This document shows positions 1-4,753 of a DNA stretch of 6,910 nucleotides, one piece after another (positions within the stretch are counted from its first letter, which is position 1; the number at the start of each line of letters is the position of its first letter). Made by a program: the position numbers and the translations under genes. The notes below the pieces were generated by a model. The model had not been told where the DNA came from. It worked only from the letters and a program-made list of their open reading frames with translations, and made no database searches. This DNA is from Planctomycetota bacterium (GTDB taxonomy: Bacteria > Planctomycetota > Phycisphaerae > UBA1845): the NCBI GenBank assembly GCA_022567365.1, contig JADFHG010000207.1, forward strand, positions 1-6,910. The letters are read 5' to 3'.

Positions 1-441
1 CCCACACAAACGCCAACCGCCGCTGCTCGATCGCAATACGCCGTCTCGACCCAAGCCCCACGCGTCCGCCGTCGTTGAACCTGAGCATGACGGCGGGTGA
101 TGCGGCGAGGATAGGCCCACCAACGGGCAAGGCAAGACCCGCCGGGGATGCGGGCGGGCGACAGGCGCCCACGATCATGTTTGTCAGAGGTTCAGCGTCG
201 TGGATTGTCGGTCATGGAAAGACGTTTCTTGGCGGGGGCAATGACGAAAGCACGCCGAGCCGCGGGCTTCAGCCCGCGCGATTACGCACCGGTGACGGGC
301 CTTTGCGCATCAATGGCACACGCGCGGTTGGGTTCTCCGGCCTGACCAGGCTATGTAGTGCTACAAGTCCGCGGAACAGCATCGGTCCGGCCGGGGGCTT
401 GCGCTTATCCCCGCACTCGGCATTTCAACGCCGATGGTGCA
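1..441. other. No confident gene; GC-rich intergenic-like stretch
   Basis: No frame here has a recognisable product. A plus-strand frame open from about 75 to 467 translates straight through the palindromic repeat at 255-282 and has no family character, so I do not accept it. At the left edge a minus-strand frame is open from an ATG at 178 (internal ATG at 88) to base 1. It would encode a peptide ending near residues RRRIAIEQRRLAFVW, but neither start has a Shine-Dalgarno sequence and the other minus frames are also open over the first ~90 bases. A gene entering from the left is therefore possible but undecided. Confidence 0.5.
255..282 (-). repeat. 28-bp palindromic repeat, copy 1 (inverted)
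   Basis: On the minus strand this segment is identical over 28 bases to 1963-1990 and 2844-2871. The core is a hairpin with a 7-bp stem, CGCGGGC-TGAA-GCCCGCG. It lies about 160 bases 3' of the small gene that ends at 442. It is a REP-like intergenic palindrome. When translated it gives the recurring nonsense string SRGL(K/Q)PA, which explains several spurious frames around it. Confidence 0.85.
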
Positions 442-630
442 CTACGGCAGCGCCTGCTCGCCCGTGAAGCCGAATTTCTCCTCGAGCCCGACGCCTCTCC
501 TGCCCTTGCTGCCCTCGTCCGGCGTGGACGCCGCGGGCTCGCTTGTATCGTCCGTCTTACTGAACACGGAGTATGCGTACGCCGCGCCCGCGACAAGTAG
601 GAGCACGAACAACAATTTGCCGGCTTTCAT
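442..630 (-). CDS. Small membrane-anchored or secreted protein, 62 aa
   Basis: I do not recognise a family. The chosen ATG at 630 has a good Shine-Dalgarno sequence (TGGAGA at 643-638) seven bases upstream; a longer frame from 675 would add 15 residues and bury that site. The protein starts MKAGK, followed by a hydrophobic run at about residues 6-20 (LLFVLLLVAGAAYAY), which looks like a signal peptide or a single membrane anchor. A polar, acidic and Ser/Pro-rich stretch follows (residues 24-40), then a basic patch GRR and the C-terminal tail EEKFGFTGEQALP. No lipobox cysteine is visible. The likely location is the cytoplasmic membrane with a short external tail, or the periplasm. It is the last gene of the leftward group, 213 bases after the epimerase, so it may have its own promoter. 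It is short, so chance coding cannot be excluded; the start signal and the hydrophobic segment are the case for it. Confidence 0.55.
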   Translation of the reverse strand: MKAGKLLFVLLLVAGAAYAYSVFSKTDDTSEPAASTPDEGSKGRRGVGLEEKFGFTGEQALP

Positions 631-637
631 CTTGGTT

Positions 638-643
638 TCTCCA
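638..643 (-). promoter_or_regulatory. Ribosome binding site of the 62-aa gene
   Basis: TGGAGA on the minus strand lies 7 bases before the ATG at 630. It selects this start over the in-frame ATG at 675. Confidence 0.5.
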
Positions 644-682
644 TTTGGGTACCGAACCCGAGGTTTTCTCGACACTCTTGCA

Positions 683-785
683 CGTTAGCCGCCCGGTAAA
701 GAACACGACAGCGATATCGCTCACTCAAGTTCTCGGGCGTCCCACGGCCGCCGCGGGGGGCGGCCGCTACTTGTTCAGCAGGCTG
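683..785 (-). repeat. ~100-bp dispersed element, copy A
   Basis: Read on the minus strand, 784-729 aligns without gaps to 4618-4673 on the plus strand with 46 of 56 identical bases by my hand count. Weaker colinear similarity continues to about 683 (and 4719 in the other copy), including a shared TTCTT block at the same distance. Each copy has an inverted repeat CGGCCGCC ... GGCGGCCG with a 6-base loop. The loop sequence differs between copies while both arms are identical. It sits between the epimerase and the 62-aa gene. It is a candidate MITE-like or REP-like non-coding element; no reading frame is conserved between the copies. Confidence 0.65.
710..721. promoter_or_regulatory. Perfect 12-bp palindrome upstream of the 62-aa gene
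   Basis: AGCGATATCGCT is a perfect palindrome 80-91 bases upstream of the ATG of the 62-aa gene, inside the less conserved half of element copy A. The other copy lacks it at the matching place. It could be an operator or a chance sequence. Confidence 0.2.
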
Positions 786-843
786 TGAGACTCAGCACAC
801 TGCTGTTGTATCGCCATCCGTCCCGCGCCCACCGATGGAAAGC

Positions 844-1773
844 TCAGGCGACGGGCTGAAACGACTCCGCCCATCGTACGGCCCGAACCAAACCGCCCGA
901 AAGCGGGACTTTCGGATCATACCCGAGTAATTCTCGAGCCTTGCCGATGTCCGCCACATAGCGGGTGACCTCGCCCACGCGCGACGGCTCATAAGTAGCC
1001 ATGGGCTCCTTGCCCAGGGCCAGCGACAGGATATTCACCACGTCGACCAATGTATTTCCCTGTCCGTTGGCGAGGTTGACCGTTTGACCCACAACCCGCC
1101 GTGCGACCAGCGCGTCGGCGCCGGCCAACACACCGGTGATGCAGTCGTCCACATAGGTGAAGTCGAGAACCTTTTCCCGACCGTACACGATGATCGGCAA
1201 CTCGTCGGCGATTCGTTGCATAAAGAGCGGAATCACACGTTCCATTCGATCGTTATCATTGTCGTATCGGCCGTAGACGTTGCTGAAGCGGAACACGAGA
1301 AAGGGCAAGCCGTAGCACTGCGCATACGAATAAATCAGGGCTTCGCCCGCGATCTTGCTCGCGCTATAGGGGCTTTCGGCCACGACGAAATCGGCCGCCT
1401 CTTCCTCGGTCACGTGGCGATGGATGTCGCCGTAGACCTCGCGGGAGCTGGAAAAGATCATCGGCAGGTCGTTCCTGCGGCAATAGTCGAGGGTGGTGAA
1501 CAACATCTTGATGTTGTCCATCGCCCGCTCCGGATGCTCGACTAGCTCGAACACCTTGGCGTTCGCGGCAAAGTGAAGCACGATGTCAAACGATTTGCCG
1601 GAGGGCATATCGGCAAAGGCCGCCTCCGTCAGGTCGAGATGCGTGGTCTCGATATCATTCGTCCACGTGTTCACGCGCTTGTCGATACCGACGACGTGGT
1701 CGCCGCGCTCGAGCATCGCCAGCCCGACGTTTGTACCGATTTGTCCGCTCGATCCGGTGATAAGGACATTCAT
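844..1773 (-). CDS. NAD-dependent sugar-nucleotide epimerase/dehydratase (extended SDR), 309 aa
   Basis: This is a soluble Rossmann-fold enzyme acting on a nucleotide-activated sugar. The N-terminal dinucleotide-binding motif is GSSGQIG (G7, G10, G13), and D31 after strand 2 fits NAD(H) preference. HLDL at 45-48 and LHFAANA at 66-72 are the usual nucleotide-contact segments. The catalytic set is the Ser-rich FSSSREVYG (107-115) with Y136 and K140 in PYSASK. RFSNVYGRY (162-170) and DFTYVDD (204-210) are typical of the GalE/WcaG branch. The length of 309 is normal. The ATG at 1773 has only a weak Shine-Dalgarno (GGAT), but the motif begins at residue 2, so little room remains for another start. 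It follows gmhA by 254 bases, in a heptose cluster. The role of HldD (ADP-heptose 6-epimerase) is therefore tempting, but the sequence looks more like a UDP- or GDP-sugar 4-epimerase or dehydratase. The substrate is unknown. The family call is secure; the specific reaction is not. Confidence 0.93.
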   Translation of the reverse strand: MNVLITGSSGQIGTNVGLAMLERGDHVVGIDKRVNTWTNDIETTHLDLTEAAFADMPSGKSFDIVLHFAANAKVFELVEHPERAMDNIKMLFTTLDYCRRNDLPMIFSSSREVYGDIHRHVTEEEAADFVVAESPYSASKIAGEALIYSYAQCYGLPFLVFRFSNVYGRYDNDNDRMERVIPLFMQRIADELPIIVYGREKVLDFTYVDDCITGVLAGADALVARRVVGQTVNLANGQGNTLVDVVNILSLALGKEPMATYEPSRVGEVTRYVADIGKARELLGYDPKVPLSGGLVRAVRWAESFQPVA

Positions 1774-1805
1774 CTGCGATTCATCCAGGAAAAGGCCGTT
1801 GGGAA

Positions 1806-1860
1806 ATCATAACTCGAACCATCGTCAACTGTCTGCCTGTGTCACAATGATGTTGACACA
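1806..1860 (-). promoter_or_regulatory. Candidate promoter/operator of the epimerase gene
   Basis: On the minus strand a -10-like TATGAT (1811-1806) lies 32 bases upstream of the epimerase ATG. No convincing -35 hexamer lies 16-18 bases further up; a TTGACG is present at only 11 bases. About 40 bases upstream of the -10 centre is an inverted repeat, TGTGTCA-N9-TGACACA (1838-1860), with both 7-bp arms perfect. A weak -35 plus an upstream dyad is a common layout for an activator site, but the factor is unknown. Confidence 0.35.
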
Positions 1861-1900
1861 CGTAATTGGCACCATGTTTCACAAGTCCCACGACAATCTG

Positions 1901-1922
1901 AGCCGCAGGCTCGAGCCTGCGC
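1901..1922. repeat. Imperfect GC-rich palindrome
   Basis: AGCCGCAGGCT-CG-AGCCTGCGCT folds into a hairpin with one bulged base. It lies in the gmhA-epimerase gap, 40 bases from the 28-bp repeat at 1963, and resembles it in style but not in sequence. Confidence 0.5.
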
Positions 1923-1962
1923 TATCCCGCGAGCGCAGACAACGGTCACGACCGTTCGTGAC

Positions 1963-1990
1963 ATCGCGCGGGCTGAAGCCCGCGGCTCGG
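1963..1990 (+). repeat. 28-bp palindromic repeat, copy 2
   Basis: This copy is identical over 28 bases to 2844-2871 and to the reverse complement of 255-282. It starts 37 bases 3' of the gmhA stop in the direction of gmhA transcription. It forms a hairpin with a 7-bp stem and TGAA loop, without a following T-run, so it is not a classical intrinsic terminator. Confidence 0.9.
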
Positions 1991-2027
1991 AGGAGAAACA
2001 TAGTCGCAGAACCCATGAAACACAGCA

Positions 2028-2624
2028 CTAGCCACTGGCGGCCGCCACTTTGATCTCACCCCGCACGATCGATTGCTCGATCCGATCGCACACGAGATGA
2101 TACGCCAACTGGTGGATCTCCTGAACCCGGTCGCTCACCTCGTGGGCCGCTCGAAAGCAGTAATCAGAAAGCTCGGCCAACGCGTCGCCGGTTCGGCCCG
2201 TAAAACCGATCGTGCAGGCGCCGATCGCCCGCGCCCGCGTCATCGCGCGAATCACGTTCGGCGACGAACCCGATACGCTAAGCGCCCAGACCACGTCCCG
2301 GTCGGTGACCAGCGCGTCGACCTGCCGCGCGAAACAGTTCTCGCCGCCCGTGTCGTTCACCACGGCCGTGAGGATCGATGTATCGGTGGTCAGTGCGATC
2401 GCGGGCAACGCCCTGCGGTCGTGTTTGAATCGCCCGACGAGTTCGGCGGCGATGTGCTGCGCGTCGGCCGCACTCCCGCCGTTGCCGAGGATATAGAGCC
2501 TTCCACCGGAATCGAACGAAGCCAGCACCTGATCCGCGATCCGTTCGAGTAGCGATACGTCCGCCTTGACGGCCTCGACCGCCGTCTCGTGGGCTTCGAT
2601 TTGCGTCAGCATTGATTCAGTCAT
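2028..2624 (-). CDS. gmhA: Sedoheptulose 7-phosphate isomerase (SIS domain), 198 aa
   Basis: The first committed step of ADP-heptose synthesis: isomerisation of sedoheptulose 7-phosphate to D-glycero-D-manno-heptose 7-phosphate in the cytoplasm, by a zinc-dependent homotetramer. The single SIS domain carries GNGGSAADAQHIAAEL (47-62), the sugar-phosphate Ser cluster SVSGSSPNVI (116-125) and DRVQEIHQLAYH (165-176). By alignment from memory with E. coli GmhA, H57, E61, Q168 and H176 match the zinc and catalytic residues H61, E65, Q172 and H180. The length matches the family (about 190-200). The frame stays open up to 2915, but the extra 97 residues run through the palindromic repeats and are not homologous, so I start at the ATG at 2624. 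A second ATG at 2612 is also possible. Neither has a clear Shine-Dalgarno. It lies 268 bases after hldE. The function is well supported. Confidence 0.93.
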   Translation of the reverse strand: MTESMLTQIEAHETAVEAVKADVSLLERIADQVLASFDSGGRLYILGNGGSAADAQHIAAELVGRFKHDRRALPAIALTTDTSILTAVVNDTGGENCFARQVDALVTDRDVVWALSVSGSSPNVIRAMTRARAIGACTIGFTGRTGDALAELSDYCFRAAHEVSDRVQEIHQLAYHLVCDRIEQSIVRGEIKVAAASG

Positions 2625-2892
2625 GCGAAAGTCGAATCCAGCGGTCCGTCGCACATAATGTGGTGGATGGGATTCGGTTGGGTGCCACGGGCAAACATCT
2701 TCGCCCGTGCGGCCGGTCCGGGCGACACGGGGAGGCGGGCTTGCCCATACCGCCCTACACCGGCTTCCTTGGATTCCGGAGGACTTCGACGAAGCACCAC
2801 CATGCGAGGGTGCGAAATCGTGTAACGCCCGTGGTCTTGCATCATCGCGCGGGCTGAAGCCCGCGGCTCGGGAAACAGAAGTGGGAAATGCA
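2625..2892. repeat. hldE-gmhA gap made of several palindromes
   Basis: There is no gene here. The gap holds, from gmhA towards hldE: a hairpin CACGGGC-N10-GCCCGTG (2686-2709); the GGCGGGC...CGCCC stretch at about 2734-2755; a short GCACC...GGTGC hairpin near 2795-2814; and the 28-bp repeat at 2844-2871. The open frames crossing it on both strands are translations of these repeats. No promoter for gmhA is evident. Confidence 0.6.
2844..2871 (+). repeat. 28-bp palindromic repeat, copy 3
   Basis: This copy is identical to 1963-1990, in the same orientation, and begins 21 bases 3' of the hldE stop in the direction of transcription. The hairpin is CGCGGGC-TGAA-GCCCGCG. Confidence 0.9.
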
Positions 2893-4383
2893 CTAACATG
2901 GCACGTTGCCCCCACGAATTTGTGCGATCAGGCCGCTCGTGCTGAGACCCTCCATCAGCGGGATCAACTCGACGCGACCGCCGATCGACTCGACAAACTC
3001 CCGTCCGACGACACCCTTGTCCGCCCAGTCCTCTCCCTTTACCAATACGTCCGGGCGGAGGACACGGATCAGGGATTCCGGTTCCGGTTCGTCAAAACCG
3101 ACCACATAGTCCACGCATTCAAGCCCCGAAAGGACGATCGCGCGATTCTCGAATGTGTTGATCGGGCGATCATCGCCCTTGCCCTGCGCGCGGACGGAAG
3201 CGTCGCTGTTCAGCCCCACGACGAGTACACCGCCCTGTTCACGACATCCACGTAGGTATTCCACGTGGCCGGCGTGTAGAATATCGAAGCAACCGTTGGT
3301 GAACGCGATCGTTTCCCCTCGGTCGCGGCGGAGCCCCAGCTCTGCGATTAGTTCCGAGACGCCGCGGAGTTTCCCGTTGCCGCTCAGGCGCTCGAGACGA
3401 AGCTCGGCAAGGATTTCGTCCGTCGATATCGGCACGCACCCGAACTTTTCGACCTCGAGTCCACCGGCCACGTTCGCCAGCCGTACCGCGCTTTCAAGGT
3501 CCACCCCGGTCGCCACGGCCGCCGCGAGCATGGCCACCACAGCATCACCCGCGCCGGTGTTGTCATATACCGCCCGCGGCACGGTTCTCACGTGCAGCCA
3601 ATCCTCATCCTTGCGAACCAAGACCGCGCCGTCACGGTCGAGCGTGGCCACCACGGCGTTGATTTCCAACCCTTCGCACAGCTCGGTTGCCGCCTTCGCG
3701 ACCTCGTCCAGCGTGTCGAGGTTTCGCCCCGCGCAAAGGGCGAGCTCGGCCCGGTTCGGCGTGATGACGTCGGCGCCGCGATACCGGCCAAAGTCGTTCA
3801 ATCTCGCCGGATCGACGAGCACGGGTTTCCCCTGCTGCCGGGCGATCTCGATGATCGTCGCGACGAGTTCTGCCGACACCACGCTCTTGTCGTAGTCTTC
3901 GATACAGATCGCATCCGCGTCCGGGATCGCGGCGGTGGTGGCGGCGGCGATGCGGCGAGCGTCGGCCGGTTGGAGCGGGCTTGTGTCTTCCTCATCGACG
4001 CGCAAAAGCTGCTGGCGATGGCGATGCTGGGCCAGACCAACGAGCCGCGTCTTGGTCGTGGTGGGGCGGTCCTCGAGATCCAGGATCGCCGACGTGTCGA
4101 TCGCCAGTTCCCCGAGAAGTCCGCGCAGCGTCTTGCCATGCCGGTCCGCGCCGATCGTGCCGCAGCACATCACCTTGCACCCCAGCGCGACCAGGCAAGC
4201 GGCCACGTTGGCGCTTCCCCCCACGGCTTCGCGCGTCTCGACCGTGCGAAGGACCGGAACGGGGGCCTCGGGGCTGATCCGCTCCGCGTCGCCGTAGATG
4301 TAGCGATCGAGGATTAGATCCCCGACAAGCAGCACTCGGCAACCGGCGAACTGCCGGACGCATTCCGAAAGATCACGACTCAT
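2893..4383 (-). CDS. hldE: Bifunctional heptose 7-phosphate kinase / heptose 1-phosphate adenylyltransferase, 496 aa
   Basis: The protein carries out two steps of ADP-heptose synthesis in the cytoplasm: ATP-dependent phosphorylation at C1, then AMP transfer after a phosphatase removes the 7-phosphate. Residues about 10-320 form a PfkB/ribokinase-fold kinase, with GGSANVAACLVALG (55-68) and DNTGAGDA (274-281), where D280 is the expected catalytic base. Residues about 345-496 form a cytidylyltransferase-like domain with FTNGCFDILHAGHVEYL (361-377; HxGH at 370-373), NSD (392-394) and KGEDW (449-453). The domain order and length match E. coli HldE (477 aa). I choose the ATG at 4383 because AGGAAG lies six bases before it. 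An upstream in-frame ATG at 4401 would add six residues and has a poorer site. It is the first gene of the leftward group, with a likely promoter at 4433-4462. No gmhB phosphatase gene is in the window. Both domains look intact. Confidence 0.96.
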   Translation of the reverse strand: MSRDLSECVRQFAGCRVLLVGDLILDRYIYGDAERISPEAPVPVLRTVETREAVGGSANVAACLVALGCKVMCCGTIGADRHGKTLRGLLGELAIDTSAILDLEDRPTTTKTRLVGLAQHRHRQQLLRVDEEDTSPLQPADARRIAAATTAAIPDADAICIEDYDKSVVSAELVATIIEIARQQGKPVLVDPARLNDFGRYRGADVITPNRAELALCAGRNLDTLDEVAKAATELCEGLEINAVVATLDRDGAVLVRKDEDWLHVRTVPRAVYDNTGAGDAVVAMLAAAVATGVDLESAVRLANVAGGLEVEKFGCVPISTDEILAELRLERLSGNGKLRGVSELIAELGLRRDRGETIAFTNGCFDILHAGHVEYLRGCREQGGVLVVGLNSDASVRAQGKGDDRPINTFENRAIVLSGLECVDYVVGFDEPEPESLIRVLRPDVLVKGEDWADKGVVGREFVESIGGRVELIPLMEGLSTSGLIAQIRGGNVPC

Positions 4384-4389
4384 CTGCAA

Positions 4390-4395
4390 CTTCCT
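4390..4395 (-). promoter_or_regulatory. Ribosome binding site of hldE
   Basis: AGGAAG on the minus strand, six bases before the ATG at 4383. It decides between that start and the ATG at 4401. Confidence 0.6.
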
Positions 4396-4432
4396 GTTCA
4401 TACGGCGGCCATCTCACCGCATTTGGCATACT

Positions 4433-4462
4433 ATGGTAGGGTTCACCACGCCGGTGCGTCAA
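4433..4462 (-). promoter_or_regulatory. Candidate sigma-70 promoter of hldE
   Basis: On the minus strand TTGACG (4462-4457; 5 of 6 consensus) is separated by 18 bases from TACCAT (4438-4433; 4 of 6). The predicted start near 4426 gives a leader of about 40 bases to the ATG at 4383. A tandem 13-bp repeat abuts the -35 on its upstream side. Confidence 0.4.
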
Positions 4463-4469
4463 CTCGGCC

Positions 4470-4524
4470 CCGTCGATCGTGCCCGTCGATCGTGCGTAAG
4501 GCGGATCGGCCGGCGGATCGGGCG
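4470..4524. repeat. Two short tandem direct repeats in the divergent control region
   Basis: CCGTCGATCGTGC occurs twice head to tail with no mismatch (4470-4482 and 4483-4495). Shortly after, GCGGATCGGCCG is followed directly by GCGGATCGGGCG (4501-4512 and 4513-4524; 11 of 12). All four units contain GATCG. They lie just upstream of the candidate hldE -35 and about 60 bases upstream of the candidate top6B -35. They may be binding sites for a regulator shared by both directions, or recent slippage duplications. Confidence 0.6.
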
Positions 4525-4586
4525 AGGTGCCCTCGGACCGGAGAACGCACAGACGCGCAGACGTCCAGTCGGGCGAGCGGTGTTCG

Positions 4587-4614
4587 TTGAATGCCCGCGC
4601 CGATGCGTTATCAT
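4587..4614 (+). promoter_or_regulatory. Candidate sigma-70 promoter of top6B
   Basis: TTGAAT (4587-4592; 4 of 6) is followed after 16 bases by TATCAT (4609-4614; 5 of 6). A start near 4621 would give a leader of about 130 bases. Almost all of the first 100 bases of that leader would be dispersed element copy B. Confidence 0.4.
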
Positions 4615-4617
4615 GGC

Positions 4618-4719
4618 AGTCCGTTGAAAAAGTAGCGGCCGCCCACCGTGGCGGCCGTCAAACGCCCGAAAACGGAAGCCTACTACGCCGCCATCGGGTT
4701 CTTCGACAGGTTGATAGCG
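4618..4719 (+). repeat. ~100-bp dispersed element, copy B
   Basis: This is the partner of copy A at 785-683, in opposite orientation; 4618-4673 matches with 46 of 56 bases. The internal hairpin is CGGCCGCC-CACCGT-GGCGGCCG (4636-4657). The left end GTCCGTTGAAAAAG and the reverse complement of the right end (CTGTCGAAGAAC, near 4711-4699) are loosely similar, as expected of degenerate terminal inverted repeats. It lies 3 bases after the candidate -10 of top6B and 34 bases before its start codon. Confidence 0.65.
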
Positions 4720-4738
4720 CGGCAAGGCCGGCGATCGC

Positions 4739-4745
4739 AAAGGAG
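4739..4745 (+). promoter_or_regulatory. Ribosome binding site of top6B
   Basis: AAAGGAG with 8 bases to the ATG at 4754. The in-frame GTG at 4745 overlaps this site, so it is unlikely to be the start. Confidence 0.65.
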
Positions 4746-4753
4746 TGCAACGA

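Noticed and set aside
75..467. Plus-strand open frame of 130 codons
   Set aside because: It crosses the 28-bp palindrome and continues into the antisense of the 62-aa gene. It has no domain-like sequence, and long open frames are expected by chance at this GC content.
793..805. Short hairpin CAGCA-CAC-TGCTG after the epimerase as a terminator
   Set aside because: The stem is only 5 bp and no T-tract follows on either strand.
1084..1545. Plus-strand open frame of 153 codons
   Set aside because: It is antisense to the SDR epimerase, whose catalytic motifs prove the minus-strand frame.
1963..1990. 28-bp palindrome as a CRISPR repeat or as an intrinsic terminator
   Set aside because: The copies are hundreds of bases apart with no regular spacers, and none is followed by a T-run.
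2625..2915. 97-residue N-terminal extension of gmhA
   Set aside because: The extension is translated from intergenic palindromes and overlaps the hldE 3' end. GmhA homology begins at the ATG at 2624 and gives the normal family length.
3592..4317. Plus-strand open frame of 241 codons
   Set aside because: It is antisense to the kinase domain of hldE, which has intact PfkB signatures in the minus frame.
4457..4524. Direct repeats as replication-origin iterons
   Set aside because: There are only two units of each kind, with no AT-rich unwinding region, DnaA-box cluster or replication gene nearby.
4745..4753. GTG start for top6B
   Set aside because: Its first base is the last base of the AAAGGAG ribosome site, whose spacing fits the ATG at 4754.
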